Assembly: GCF_018729255.1 (NCBI RefSeq)
Contig: NZ_CP076060.1
Span: 3,446,501 to 3,510,500, forward strand
Direction of reading: 5' to 3'
Source: Cupriavidus sp. EM10
GTDB taxonomy: Bacteria > Pseudomonadota > Gammaproteobacteria > Burkholderiales > Burkholderiaceae
DNA length: 64,000 nt
Shown one piece after another: positions 23,599 through 34,799 of the stretch; position 1 is the first letter of the stretch, and every line of letters begins with the position of its first letter. Under the pieces are notes generated by a model. It ran no database searches, was not told the origin of the DNA, and saw nothing but the letters and a program-made list of their open reading frames with translations. The position numbers and the translations under genes are program-made.

Positions 23599-23601
23599 GG
23601 C

Positions 23602-24618
23602 TCAATCCAGCTTGATGTTGGCAGCCTTGGCCACACGCGCGTAGCGCGCCATGGCCTGCTGGATCTGCGCCTTGAACTGGTCCGGCGTGGTCGGCACCAG
23701 CGTGCCGCCCGACTCCTCGATCTTGCGCTTGAACTCGGGATTCAGCATTGCCTTGTGGATGGCGGCGTTCAGCTTGTCGATGATCGGCTGCGGCGTACCC
23801 GCCGGTGCGACGATGCCGAACCAGCCGCCGTCGCCCATGTCCTTGTAGCCCAGCTCCGCGTACGTCGGCACGTTCGGCAACTGCGGCGAGCGCTGTGCGC
23901 CCAACAGGGCCAGCGCGCGCAGGCGGCCTGCCTTGACGTGCGGCAGTGTGGTCGACAGGTTGTCGGTAATCGCATTCACCTGCCCGGCCAGCGCGTCGTT
24001 GAGCGCCAGCCCAGCGCCCTTGTAGGGCACATGCAGCAGGTCGATCTTGGCCAGCATCATGAAGTTCTCGATGTTGGCATGCCCCAGCGATCCGGCGCCC
24101 GGCGACGCAAACGTGTACTTGCCGGGGTTGGCCTTCGCCAGGGCCACGAACTCCTGCATGGTCTTGGCCGGCACGCTAGGGTGCACGGCAAAGACGCTGG
24201 GCACGGCCGCCACATTGGTGACCGGCGCGAAGTCCTTGATCGGGTCATAGCCGAGCTTGGGGTATACGGCCGGATTCGACCCATGCGTGCTGACCGTGGC
24301 CATGCCGATCGTGTAGCCGTCCGGCGTGGAACGCGCAACCTGCTCCATGCCGATCGAGCCCCCTGCCCCACCCTTGTTGTCGACCACGATGGTCTGGCCC
24401 AGCTCGCGCCCGGCGTACTCCGCTACCAGGCGCGCGGACAGGTCGGTGGTACCGCCCGCGGCGAACGGCACGACCAGCCGGATGGGCTTGTTCGGGTAAG
24501 TGGATTGCGCTGCCGCAGGCGTTGCGATGCCGCCAAACACTGCGGCGAGGGCTGTGGACAACATTGTGGAAAACATCAGCCGGCGGCGCGTGGCGCCGGC
24601 ATGCAGGGCTCGGTTCAT
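23602..24618 (-). CDS. Bug-family tripartite tricarboxylate receptor (TctC-like periplasmic binding protein)
   Basis: Bug proteins bind small carboxylates or amides in the periplasm. Residues 1-37 look like a Sec signal peptide (basic start, then LSTALAAVFGGIATPAAAQ). The mature part has the family motifs YPNKPIRLVVPFAAGG, VDNKGGAGGSIG, and HVPYKGAG. I chose the ATG at 24618, because a GAGGAG ribosome-binding site precedes it and the signal peptide starts there. No TctA/TctB membrane genes are nearby, as is common for the many orphan Bug receptors of Burkholderiales. Ligand unknown. It is divergent from a LysR gene that probably controls it. Confidence 0.9.
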   Translation of the reverse strand: MNRALHAGATRRRLMFSTMLSTALAAVFGGIATPAAAQSTYPNKPIRLVVPFAAGGTTDLSARLVAEYAGRELGQTIVVDNKGGAGGSIGMEQVARSTPDGYTIGMATVSTHGSNPAVYPKLGYDPIKDFAPVTNVAAVPSVFAVHPSVPAKTMQEFVALAKANPGKYTFASPGAGSLGHANIENFMMLAKIDLLHVPYKGAGLALNDALAGQVNAITDNLSTTLPHVKAGRLRALALLGAQRSPQLPNVPTYAELGYKDMGDGGWFGIVAPAGTPQPIIDKLNAAIHKAMLNPEFKRKIEESGGTLVPTTPDQFKAQIQQAMARYARVAKAANIKLD

Positions 24619-24744
24619 GGCGTGAAACTCCTCGTTTATCGTTCTGGAATCGGGGTACCGAACCGGGAGTTTCGACAGTTTACCGGCCTTGCACAAACGA
24701 CTATATTGCACGCTTCCATTACCAAAGATCATCCTCTGGCTGCC

Positions 24745-25666
24745 ATGCGTATACGCTCACCGTCGATGTCCGAGCTACATGCATTCGTCACGGCAGCCCG
24801 GCTGGGCAGCTTCACCCGTGCGGCCGAAACACTGTGCGTGACGCAGGGTGCCATCAGCCGCGCCATCTCCCGTCTGGAATCCCATTTCGGGCAGCCGCTG
24901 ATCCATCGCAACGCCCACAAGCTCACGCTTACCGAGGCTGGGCGCCATTATCTGGAAGTCATTACTGGCCCGCTGGCCGCCATCGAAAGCGCCAGCGCGG
25001 GGATGCTGGGCGAGGATCGGCAGCATCAGCTGACGCTTTCCGCGGTCCCCACGCTGGCCAGTGTATGGCTGGTCCCCCGGCTGCCAGACTTCCACCGCAA
25101 GCATCCCGATATCCGGCTCGACTTCGTTCCGTACCGCCGCGACGAGGATTTTTCGGGCGCCAAGCCCGACGCGGCGATCCTGACGGGCGAGGCCGGCAAC
25201 TGGCCGCATCTGCAGGTCGACTATGTGATCGGGCGCGAAATGGTGCCCATCTGCCACCCTGGCCGGGCCCATGCGCGGCAGGCTGCCAATCTGTGGAAAA
25301 GTCCTGCCGACCTGATGGGTGAACCGCTGCTTTTCCACACAACTGCCCCCAGGAACTGGGAGAACTGGTTGCGCGCCTCGGGCGTACCCAATGCTGCGCC
25401 CACGCTTGCGCGCGGCTTCGATCAGGTGTCGATTCTTCTGGAGGCCGTGAAGGCCGACATGGGGGTGCCGTTCTGCAGCGATGCCTTGTCAGGGATGCGT
25501 TGCAGGCCGGTCAGGTGGTGGCGCCGTTCGACCTGCCGGTCACGCTGAATCGGGGCTACTTCCTGTGCGCGCCCGGGAAAAAGGCGACCACCGGGCCCTG
25601 AACGTCTTCCGTGAATGGTTGCTTTCGGCGGCCGAAATCGATATCGCAGTACTGCTCCGCCGATAG
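24745..25666 (+). CDS. LysR-family transcriptional regulator (two one-base frameshifts near the 3' end)
   Basis: This is a GcvA-like LysR regulator. The N-terminal helix-turn-helix (LHAFVTAARLGSFTRAAETL, then CVTQGAISRAISRLE) and the effector domain (LTLSAVPTLASVWLVPRLPDF) are intact. The frame breaks at a GGGGG run (25461-25465). One extra G gives DMGGAVLQRCLVRDALQAGQ. It breaks again at GGG before a run of A (25575-25577). One extra G gives CAPGEKGDHRALNVFREWLL and then the stop at 25664. With both fixes the protein has about 307 residues, normal for the family. The gene is divergent from the Bug receptor with a 126-bp shared control region, so it likely regulates that operon. Confidence 0.87.
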
Positions 25667-25667
25667 T

Positions 25668-25686
25668 TATCCACACTGTGGATAGC
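25668..25686. promoter_or_regulatory. Inverted pair of DnaA-box-like sequences
   Basis: A perfect TTATCCACA (25668-25676) is followed by TGTGGATAG (25678-25686), the inverted partner with one mismatch, so the 19 bp form a near-perfect palindrome. It lies just after the LysR stop codon and before the shared terminator. Confidence 0.45.
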
Positions 25687-25717
25687 TTTGTGAACAACAT
25701 CGATTGCATGAATAAAA

Positions 25718-25741
25718 ACGGCGCCAAAGTCGACGCCGTTA
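25718..25741. terminator. Terminator between the LysR gene and livF
   Basis: The arms AACGGCG and CGCCGTT form a 7-bp stem with a 10-nt loop. T-rich sequence follows best on the minus strand, so it mainly ends the first liv operon, and may also serve the convergent LysR gene. Confidence 0.72.
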
Positions 25742-25787
25742 TCTTCCAAACCGATGTATACGTACCACCAGGAACGATTGAGCCTGT

Positions 25788-26531
25788 CTAAGCCGCCTTT
25801 TTCGCCAACCCCAGGTACGTCTCGATCACCTTCGGATTACTCGCCAGCGCCGCCGCCTCGCCTTCCATGGCCATGTCGCCGGTCTCCACCACGTACCCGT
25901 AATCCGCCACCTGCAGCGCCGCCCGCGCGTTCTGTTCGATCAGCAGCGTTGCCACGCCGGTCTGCCGCAGGTTGCTGATGATGTGGAAGATTTCCTTCAC
26001 GATCAGCGGCGCCAGCCCCAGGCTGGGCTCGTCCAGCATCAGCAGTTGCGGCTTGGCCATCAGGGCACGCCCCACGGCCAGCATCTGGCGCTCACCACCC
26101 GACAAGGTGCCGGCCTCCTGCCTGGCGCGCTCCCTGAGGCGCGGAAACAGGTCATAGACCACGTCCATCTGATCGAGATAGTTGCGCTCGCCGGCGCGCT
26201 TGCGGCGAAAGGCGCCCAGCTGCAGGTTGTCCTCGACGGTCATTGTGGCAAACAGCTCGCGCTTCTCGGGCACCAGGCACATGCCGCGCGCCACCCGCCC
26301 TTCCACCGGAATGCCGGCCATGTCGTGGCCCAGGTAGCGCACCGTGCCGCTGGATGACCCGCTGACCGGCAGCGCACCCATGATCGCGTTGAGCATGGTC
26401 GACTTGCCAGCGCCGTTCGGACCAATCACCGTGACGATCTTGCCGGCCTGCACCTGCAGATTGGCGCCATGCACGGCCTCCACCTTGCCGTAGCGCACAT
26501 GCAGGTCCTTCACCTCCAGAATCAGACTCAT
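25788..26531 (-). CDS. livF: Branched-chain amino acid ABC transporter ATPase LivF-like
   Basis: This is one of the two cytoplasmic ATPases of a Liv-type (HAAT) importer. The 247-residue product has Walker [12 protein letters not shown], the signature [15 protein letters not shown], Walker [14 protein letters not shown] and the His-loop region (IEQNARAAL, with Asn in place of the usual His context, as common in LivF). It is the last gene of the livK-livH-livMG-livF operon, 9 bp after the permease-ATPase fusion. Substrate may be branched-chain amino acids or a related amide or carboxylate. Confidence 0.92.
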   Translation of the reverse strand: MSLILEVKDLHVRYGKVEAVHGANLQVQAGKIVTVIGPNGAGKSTMLNAIMGALPVSGSSSGTVRYLGHDMAGIPVEGRVARGMCLVPEKRELFATMTVEDNLQLGAFRRKRAGERNYLDQMDVVYDLFPRLRERARQEAGTLSGGERQMLAVGRALMAKPQLLMLDEPSLGLAPLIVKEIFHIISNLRQTGVATLLIEQNARAALQVADYGYVVETGDMAMEGEAAALASNPKVIETYLGLAKKAA

Positions 26532-26540
26532 CTCATTTCC

Positions 26541-28394
<1,854 letters not shown>

Positions 28395-28397
28395 GGC

Positions 28398-29450
28398 TTA
28401 CTCCTCTTCCTCGACGTGCTTGCTGGTCAGCGAGCGCCACAGCAGCACCGGAATGATCAGCGTGAAGACGATGACCTCCTTGAACGCGCTGGCCCAGAAC
28501 GACGAATACGATTCGAGCAGCCCCACCAGCAGCGCGCCGAGCGCCGCCACGGGGTAGCTGGCCAGCCCGCCAACGATGGCGCCCACGAAGCCCTTGAGAC
28601 CCACCAGGAAGCCCGACTCGTAGTAGATCGTCGTCAGCGGCGCAATCAGGATGCCGCACAGCGCGCCCATGGCCGCCGCCAGCGTGAACGACAGGCGGCC
28701 GGCCTGCGTCGTGCCGATGCCCACCAGCCGCGCGCCCAGCCGGTTCACGGCCGTGGCGCGCAGTGCCTTGCCCTGCAGCGTGCGTTCGAAATAGAAGTAC
28801 AGCGCGGCGATCAGCACACCGGACACCACCACGACCCACAGGCTCTGCCCCGACACGCTGAGGCTGCCCACATCGAAACGCGCATCGGAGAACGGATTCG
28901 TACGCGAGCCTTCGGCGCCGAACATCACCAGCCCCAGACCCACCAGCGCGAAATGCACGCCGACCGACACGATCAGCAGCACCAGCGTGCTGGCTTCGGC
29001 CAGCGGCTGGTAGGCCAGGCGATAGAGCATCGGCCCCAGCGGGATCACGATCAGCAGCGTCAGCGCGATCTGCGCCAGCATCGGCAGCGGCGTGCCGCCG
29101 TATTGCTGCACCAGCACGTGGACGGCACCGGGGAACAGCAGGTACTTGCCTGCCAGCATCAGGATGCGGCGCGGCGCCGCGAGCCGCAGCTCGGGGCTGC
29201 GCAGCACCGCCACGCCGTCGTAGAGGAACGTCAGCACGCCCATGGCCAGCAGCAGCCACGTGGTCTGCGGCGCGTGGCCCGCCTGCATCGCGGCAAGCGT
29301 CAGCGCGCCGTAGGCCACGAACTCGCCCTGAGGGATGAAGATGACGCGCGTCACCGAAAACACCAGCACCAGTGCCAGTGCCAGCAGCGCGTAGATCGCG
29401 CCGGAGGTGATGCCGTCCTGCGCCAGAATGGCCGCAATCGATAGATCCAT
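28398..29450 (-). CDS. livH: Branched-chain amino acid ABC transporter permease LivH-like
   Basis: This is the first inner-membrane permease of the importer. The 350-residue product has multiple membrane helices and the LivH hallmark [19 protein letters not shown] near the C-terminus, plus [11 protein letters not shown]. It is somewhat longer than a standard LivH (about 300) because of an extra loop around residues 55-110. It begins the run livH-livMG-livF downstream of the binding-protein gene. Confidence 0.92.
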   Translation of the reverse strand: MDLSIAAILAQDGITSGAIYALLALALVLVFSVTRVIFIPQGEFVAYGALTLAAMQAGHAPQTTWLLLAMGVLTFLYDGVAVLRSPELRLAAPRRILMLAGKYLLFPGAVHVLVQQYGGTPLPMLAQIALTLLIVIPLGPMLYRLAYQPLAEASTLVLLIVSVGVHFALVGLGLVMFGAEGSRTNPFSDARFDVGSLSVSGQSLWVVVVSGVLIAALYFYFERTLQGKALRATAVNRLGARLVGIGTTQAGRLSFTLAAAMGALCGILIAPLTTIYYESGFLVGLKGFVGAIVGGLASYPVAALGALLVGLLESYSSFWASAFKEVIVFTLIIPVLLWRSLTSKHVEEEE

Positions 29451-29540
29451 TGTCTGCCCGTTTTGTGTGCGCGAGACCGCAGTCTCAGCTTAGAGACTCC
29501 GCCGCGCAATGCCTAGTGGATGGCGGGAAATCACGACGGC

Positions 29541-29571
29541 AAAAAAAGGGCGCATGGTCTGCCATGCGCCC
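29541..29571 (-). terminator. Terminator after the first livK gene
   Basis: The arms GGGCGCATGG (29548-29557) and CCATGCGCCC (29562-29571) form a perfect 10-bp stem with a 4-nt loop; seven Ts follow on the minus strand. It lies between livK and livH, so the binding protein is probably made in excess over the membrane parts. Confidence 0.85.
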
Positions 29572-29622
29572 TGCGTTGCTACGCTGCCCAGCGTGACCCC
29601 TGCCAGCCGGTCGTGTGCCGGC

Positions 29623-30771
29623 TTACTTCTGCAGCTTCCACTTGCCATCGACGATCTGCACCATCACGCGCGCGCGCTGGTCCATGCCGAGGTGGTCGGT
29701 GGGGCTCATGTTGATGATGCCGTGCGATACCGGCAGGTTTTTGGTCTGCTCCAGCGCGTCGCGCAGTGCCTTGCGGAATTCCTTGGTGCCGGGCTGGCCC
29801 TTCTTGAGCGCCTCGGGGATCGCGTTCTGCAGCAGCAGGCCCGCATCCCAGGCATGGCCGCCGAAGGTCGAAACCTGTCCGCCAAACGCCTTTTCGTAGG
29901 CCGTCTTGTACGTCATGGCCGGCTTCTTCACCGGATTGCTGTCGGGCAGTTGCTCGGCCACCAGCAGCGGGCCGGCCGGCAGGAGCGTGCCTTCGCAATC
30001 CTTGCCGCACACGCGCAGGAAGTCGGGGTTGGCCACGCCGTGCGTCTGGTAGATCTTGCCCTTGTAGCCGCGTTCCTTGAGCGCCTTGGCCGGCAGCGCG
30101 GCGGGCGTACCCGAGCCTGCGATCAGCACGGCATCCGGATTGGTGCCCATCATCTTCAGCACCTGGCCCGTCACCGAATTGTCGGTACGCGCAAAGCGCT
30201 CGTTGGCCACCACCTTGATCTTGCGCATCTCCGCCACCTTGGCGAATTCCTGCGCCCAGCTGTCGCCGTAGGCGTCCGCGAACCCGATGAATGCCACCGT
30301 CTTCACGTTGTTGCTGGTCATGTGCTCGGCCAGCGCGGTGGCCATGTGCGAGTCGTTCTGCGGGGTCTTGAAGATCCAGGCGCGCTTGGCGTCCATCGGC
30401 TCGATGATGCGGGCCGACGCGGCCATCGAGATCATCGGCGTTTCGCTCTCGGCCGCCACGTCCACCATGGCCAGCGAATTGGGCGTGACGGTGGAGCCCA
30501 CCACCACATCCACCTTGTCTTCGCTGATCAGCTTGCGCGTGTTCTTGACTGCCGTGGTCGTGTCGGTGGCATCGTCGAGCACGATGTACTCGATCTTCTT
30601 GCCGGCGATTTCCTTGGGCAGCAGCGTGAAGGTGTTCTTTTCGGGGATGCCCAGCGAGGCGGCCGGCCCGGTGGCCGAAACGGTGACCCCGACCTTCACC
30701 TGGGCGCTGGCCGCGCCCGAGAACAGACTGGCGGCGGCAAGTGCCAGCAGGCTGGCGCGCTTGAACGTCAT
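29623..30771 (-). CDS. livK: Periplasmic amino acid-binding protein of the first Liv system
   Basis: This is the extracytoplasmic ligand-binding subunit (Leu/Ile/Val-binding family). The 382-residue product has a clear signal peptide (MTFKRASLLALAAASLFSGA then ASA before QVKVGV). The mature part has the two-lobed fold (KVGVTVSATGPAASLGIPEK, AFIGFADAYGDSWAQEF). I chose the ATG at 30771, where the signal peptide starts. It is followed by a terminator and then livH. The family also binds aromatic amino acids, amides and aromatic acids, so the ligand is not fixed by sequence. Confidence 0.92.
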   Translation of the reverse strand: MTFKRASLLALAAASLFSGAASAQVKVGVTVSATGPAASLGIPEKNTFTLLPKEIAGKKIEYIVLDDATDTTTAVKNTRKLISEDKVDVVVGSTVTPNSLAMVDVAAESETPMISMAASARIIEPMDAKRAWIFKTPQNDSHMATALAEHMTSNNVKTVAFIGFADAYGDSWAQEFAKVAEMRKIKVVANERFARTDNSVTGQVLKMMGTNPDAVLIAGSGTPAALPAKALKERGYKGKIYQTHGVANPDFLRVCGKDCEGTLLPAGPLLVAEQLPDSNPVKKPAMTYKTAYEKAFGGQVSTFGGHAWDAGLLLQNAIPEALKKGQPGTKEFRKALRDALEQTKNLPVSHGIINMSPTDHLGMDQRARVMVQIVDGKWKLQK

Positions 30772-31110
30772 GGCTTGTCTCCTTCGATTCCAAAAACGGA
30801 AAAAGGCATCCGCCGGCTTCCGGCCGACGGATGCCTTCAGTTTTTTTGTGGCCCACTCTGGCAGGCTCTTTGGCGGATGCAACGCTGGCATCCGATCTCA
30901 GCCGGGAACATCGAAGTTCGTCCCGTTTTTTCCCGTCCTGCGCCATTACCCCCGGATTGCGCAGCTGCATTCCCCGACCGCTCGGTCGGGAATGCGAACC
31001 GAGTCTAACACAGCGATGTGATACGAAAAGGCCGGATTAACCCGCAGCGGCACAGGCGCAACAGTCGAGGGTTTCGGCGGTACGCGGGCCCTTCGGGGCT
31101 CTCCAATGCC
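30772..31110. other. Intergenic region upstream of livK
   Basis: No gene is seen in about 340 bp. It contains the promoter region of the first liv operon and the terminator of the tauE gene. Confidence 0.6.
30792..30837 (-). terminator. Terminator after the tauE gene
   Basis: The arms AAGGCATCCG (30803-30812) and CGGATGCCTT (30828-30837) enclose a further short GCCGG/CCGGC stem. Two T runs follow on the minus strand. A T run also follows on the plus strand. Confidence 0.78.
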
Positions 31111-31868
31111 TTAGCGCAGGAACGCGTCGTAGGCCGTCTTCAGGATCAGCGCGCTGACCACGGCGATGAACACCTTGCGCACGAACCGGCTGCCATGGCG
31201 CAGCGCCAGCTTGCTGCCCACCTGGCTGCCGGCCACGTTGGCCAGGGCCATCACGATGCCCAGTTGCCACCAGACGTGGCCCTTCGCGGAGAGCAGCAGC
31301 AGCGCGGCCAGGTTGGTGGCCAGGTTGACGACCTTGGCCGATGCCGATGCATGCAGGAAGTCGTAGCCGAACACGCGCACGAACACGATCATCAGGAAGC
31401 TGCCCGTGCCGGGCCCGAACACGCCGTCATAGAAGCCGATGGCCGCACCGGCCAGCAGCGCCGCCAGCCGTTCGCGGCCGCCCGACAGCGCCGGCGCATG
31501 CTCGGTGCCCAGGTCCTTCTTCACCACCGTGTAAACCAGCAGGATCAGCAGGACGAACGGCAGCGCCTTGCGCAGCGGCTCGGCGGGGATCATCGTCAGC
31601 GTCCACGCGCCGGCCATCGAGAACACGAAGGCGGCCACGGTTGCCGGGGCGGTGGCGCCCCAATAGATCCGAACCTTGCGCGCAAAGCGGAACGCCGCGT
31701 TGGACGTGCCAGCCAGCGACGCCACCTTGGTCGTGCCGATCAGCGTGGCCGGCGACATGTTGGGATAGGTCGAAAACAGCGCCGGCACCTGCACCAGGCC
31801 GCCCCGCCTGCCACGGCGTCGATCATGCCGGCCAGAAAGGCGGCCGCGGCCAGAAACACAAACTCCAT
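31111..31868 (-). CDS. TauE/SafE family membrane permease (frameshifted near the start)
   Basis: This family exports or imports sulfur-containing or organic anions (sulfite, sulfoacetate, others). The ATG at 31868 gives MEFVFLAAAAFLAGMIDAVA, the typical first helix. The frame then breaks at a GGGG run (CCCC at 31802-31805 on +). One extra G restores the family motif DAVAGGGGLVQVPAL and a protein of about 252 residues. The rest is intact and has several membrane helices (GFYDGVFGPGTGSFLMI is the second family repeat). Substrate cannot be told. No sulfonate genes lie nearby. Confidence 0.9.
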
Positions 31869-31952
31869 GGTGGAACAGTCCGTACGGTAGAGAGGATGGA
31901 AGGAATCGAGGGCGTCGCGGCGCTTGCGACGGCATGCGGCCCGCCGGCCGCG

Positions 31953-32462
31953 TCAGCCCAGGCGCTTGGGCGTGGGAACCAGGCTGCGCAGCCACAGGCC
32001 ATCGGCGTCGCGCTGGAACCCTTGCGGCGCCCGCGAGGGGTCGGTCACCAGCCCCGGCGCCAGCCGGATATGGCGAATACCGTGGGCCCGGCACCAGTCG
32101 GCCAGCGTCAGGCAGAGCGCGTCGAGCCAGCCCGAGGCATCGTCGGCCGGCGGCCACCACTCGGCCGCCATGGCCACGCGACCGCCCAGCGAAAGGCTGT
32201 GGACAAGCGTGACCGGCAGCAGGCAGGCCACCGTCTCATGCGGATCGCGCACCGTGCTGGTGCCGCCGCCTATCAGGCAGATACCGTGGCCGCCCTGCTC
32301 CAGCAAGGCGTCGAGCGACAGCCGCCGGGCACGTGCCTCAAGCACCGGCAGCGGCGCGCGAGCGTCGAGCCAGGCGTCGATTACAGGCTCGTCGGCACTG
32401 ACGCCGACGTGTATCTCATAGAGCACTTCAGAGGAATTCGGGGAATCGGATGAGGTCGACAT
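31953..32462 (-). CDS. Uncharacterised protein, unrecognised family
   Basis: I do not recognise this 169-residue product. It is soluble by appearance, without signal peptide or membrane helix. It has an Asp-rich, acidic N-terminal half and a stretch LADWCRAHGIRHIRLAPGLV that suggests an alpha/beta fold. Codon use looks like that of its neighbours, and the frame is open with a good ATG start, so it is probably real. It lies upstream of tauE on the same strand with about 85 bp between them and may share its transcript. Confidence 0.65.
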   Translation of the reverse strand: MSTSSDSPNSSEVLYEIHVGVSADEPVIDAWLDARAPLPVLEARARRLSLDALLEQGGHGICLIGGGTSTVRDPHETVACLLPVTLVHSLSLGGRVAMAAEWWPPADDASGWLDALCLTLADWCRAHGIRHIRLAPGLVTDPSRAPQGFQRDADGLWLRSLVPTPKRLG

Positions 32463-32805
32463 GGCCGGGCGGGAAAGCTGGCCGGCATTGTCGCATGGGG
32501 GCTGGCGGGCGTTTATGCCGAAGATGCATCGACCGGCACTTCGGCCTGGCTACGTGATGTAGCCGGCGGTTTTCGGCGTCAGAAATGAAAAAGGCGTTGC
32601 CAGGGATCACCCGGCAACGCCTCTTTATCGTATTGGCTGCTGCTACCCGACACCGGGTGCGCGCCTGTCGTCTCCTCGCTTCCGCCTCCAAGTAACCTGC
32701 GAAAACCGTATATGCAATGTAACGAACCGGTGCGTATGAAACAAGTCAGCAATAACCCTAGCCCCAAAATCGGGCATGTCGCCCCGTCGTCACGCGGCGC
32801 GCCGG
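32463..32805. other. Intergenic region between the second liv operon and the uncharacterised gene
   Basis: No gene is seen in about 340 bp. The stretch holds the terminator of the second liv operon near 32600 and an AT-richer segment at 32690-32770 that may be the promoter side of the uncharacterised gene. Confidence 0.55.
32588..32622 (-). terminator. Terminator of the second liv operon
   Basis: The arms AGGCGTTGCC (32592-32601) and GGCAACGCCT (32613-32622) form a perfect 10-bp stem, followed on the minus strand by five Ts. It lies about 185 bp after livM. Confidence 0.82.
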
Positions 32806-33852
32806 CTAGCGCCTGGCCGGTTTGCGGCTGGTCAGCGCGATCAGCTCGCCCATGATGCCACGGCGGAACGTCAGCACGCAGATCACGAAGATCACGCCGG
32901 TGACCATTGTCACCGACTCGCCCAGCGCATTGAACCAGCCGATGCCGGTCAGGTTGGCCAGGAACGTGCCGATGTCGCCCAGCTTGTTTTCCAGCGCCAC
33001 CACCACGAACGCGCCGACGATCGGGCCCGACAGCGTACCCAGGCCGCCCACCAGCGTCATCAGGATCACCGACCCCGACATCGACCAGTGCACGTCGGTC
33101 AGCGTGCCAAAGCCCAGCACCAGCGCCTTGATCGATCCGGCCAGCCCCGACAGCGCCGCCGAGATGACGAAGGCCAGCAGCTTGAAGCGGTCCACGTCGT
33201 AACCCAGCGAAATCGCACGCGGTTCGTTCTCGCGGATCGCCTTCAGGATCTGGCCAAACGGCGAGTGCACGGTACGGACGATCAGCGCGAAGGCGAGCAC
33301 GATGATGACCAGTGCCACGTAGTACAGCGTCATGTCGTCGGCCAGCGGCAGCACGCCGAACAGCTTGCCGCGCGGAATGCCCTGCAGCCCGTCTTCGCCA
33401 CCCGTGAACTTCGCCTGCAGGCAGAAGAAGAACAGCATCTGCGCCAGCGCCAGCGTGATCATCGAGAAGTAGATGCCCTGGCGGCGGATGGCCAGCGATC
33501 CCACCACATAGCCGATGGCCGCGCCGGACAGCGTGCCGAACAGCAGGCCCAGTTCCGGCGTCACGCCCCACACCTTCATCGCGTGGCCGGCGGCATAGCC
33601 GGCGCCACCGAAGAACGCCGCATGGCCGAACGACAGCAGCCCCGTGAAGCCGATCAGCAGGTTGAAGGCGCACGCGAACAGCGCGAAGCACAGCACCTTG
33701 AGCACGAACACCGGGTACGCGCCGGCCAGCGGCGCCACGATCAGGCCCAGCAGCAGCAGCCCGTAGAGCACCTTCTTCTGCAGTCCCGTGCCTTCCTTGA
33801 AGCCCTTGGCTTCCACCGCCACGGCGGTTTGTCCTGTCGGTCCGCTCATCAC
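32806..33852 (-). CDS. livM: Branched-chain amino acid ABC transporter permease LivM-like (second system)
   Basis: This is the second inner-membrane permease of the importer. The 348-residue product has a short soluble N-terminus followed by about ten membrane helices. It shows the LivM segment GFTGLLSFGHAAFFGGAGYA, and VGGLGTLSGPIVGAFVV near the C-terminus. It overlaps livH by four bases, which signals translational coupling. It is the last gene of the livG-livF-livK-livH-livM cluster. Confidence 0.93.
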   Translation of the reverse strand: MMSGPTGQTAVAVEAKGFKEGTGLQKKVLYGLLLLGLIVAPLAGAYPVFVLKVLCFALFACAFNLLIGFTGLLSFGHAAFFGGAGYAAGHAMKVWGVTPELGLLFGTLSGAAIGYVVGSLAIRRQGIYFSMITLALAQMLFFFCLQAKFTGGEDGLQGIPRGKLFGVLPLADDMTLYYVALVIIVLAFALIVRTVHSPFGQILKAIRENEPRAISLGYDVDRFKLLAFVISAALSGLAGSIKALVLGFGTLTDVHWSMSGSVILMTLVGGLGTLSGPIVGAFVVVALENKLGDIGTFLANLTGIGWFNALGESVTMVTGVIFVICVLTFRRGIMGELIALTSRKPARR

Positions 33853-34733
33853 TTTTCCCTTCCGAACAGCCCCGCCGGGCGCAGCAGCAGCACGATCACC
33901 ATGATGAAGAACACCACAGTCGAAGATGCTTCAGGATAGAACACCTTGGTCAGCCCCTCGATCACGCCAAGCCCCAGGCCCGTGACGATCGATCCCATGA
34001 TCGAGCCCATGCCGCCGATCACCACCACGGCGAACACGATGATGATCAGGTTCTGGCCCATCAGCGGCGACACCTGGATCACCGGCGCCGCCAGCACGCC
34101 GGCAAACGCCGCCAGCGCCACGCCAAAGCCGTAGGTCAGCGTCACCATCAGCGGCACATTCACGCCGAAGGCTTCCACCATCTTCGGGTTCTCGGTGCCG
34201 GCACGCAGGTACGCGCCCAGCTTGGTCTTCTCGATCGTGAACCACGTGGCCAGGCACACCACGACCGATGCGGCCACCACCCAGGCACGGTAGTTCGGCA
34301 GGATCATGAAGCCCAGGTCCGTGGCGCCCTGCAGCGCGTCGGGCGGCGAATACGGCAGGCCGGACACGCCGTAGATCGAGCGGAACACCCCTTCGATCAC
34401 CAGCGTGATGCCCAGCGTCAGCAGCAGCCCGTAGATGTGATCGAGCTTGTAGATGAAGCGCAGCATCGTCTTCTCGATGATGACGCCCAGCAGGCCCACC
34501 ACGAGCGGCGACAGGACCAGCATTACCCAGTAGTTCAGTCCGGCGTATTCCATGCCCGCCCAGGCCAGCAACGCCCCGAGCATGAAAAGCGCGCCGTGCG
34601 CGAAATTGATCACGTTGAGCAGGCCGAAGATCACCGCCAGCCCCAGGCTCAACATTGCGTAGAACGCGCCATTGACCAGCCCCAGCAGCAACTGGGACAG
34701 CATGGCGGGTAGTGGAATTCCGAAAATATCCAT
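33849..34733 (-). CDS. livH: Branched-chain amino acid ABC transporter permease LivH-like (second system)
   Basis: This is the first permease of the second importer. The 294-residue product has the LivH segments LLNVINFAHGALFMLGALLA and VVIGGMGSIMGSIVTGLGLG, with about eight membrane helices and normal length. It overlaps livM and is separated from livK by a strong hairpin. Confidence 0.93.
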   Translation of the reverse strand: MDIFGIPLPAMLSQLLLGLVNGAFYAMLSLGLAVIFGLLNVINFAHGALFMLGALLAWAGMEYAGLNYWVMLVLSPLVVGLLGVIIEKTMLRFIYKLDHIYGLLLTLGITLVIEGVFRSIYGVSGLPYSPPDALQGATDLGFMILPNYRAWVVAASVVVCLATWFTIEKTKLGAYLRAGTENPKMVEAFGVNVPLMVTLTYGFGVALAAFAGVLAAPVIQVSPLMGQNLIIIVFAVVVIGGMGSIMGSIVTGLGLGVIEGLTKVFYPEASSTVVFFIMVIVLLLRPAGLFGREK

Positions 34734-34756
34734 GGGCGTCGATTGCCTATCTGTTT

Positions 34757-34786
34757 CTCCCCTCTCCCATTCGTGGGAGAGGGGAG
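34757..34786. terminator. Strong hairpin between livK and livH (attenuator or mRNA stabiliser)
   Basis: The arms CTCCCCTCTCCCA and TGGGAGAGGGGAG are perfectly complementary over 13 bp around a TTCG loop. No clean T run follows on the minus strand. Such a hairpin after a binding-protein gene typically protects the upstream mRNA or partly terminates, so that more binding protein than permease is made. Confidence 0.7.
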
Positions 34787-34799
34787 CCGAACTCCACCC

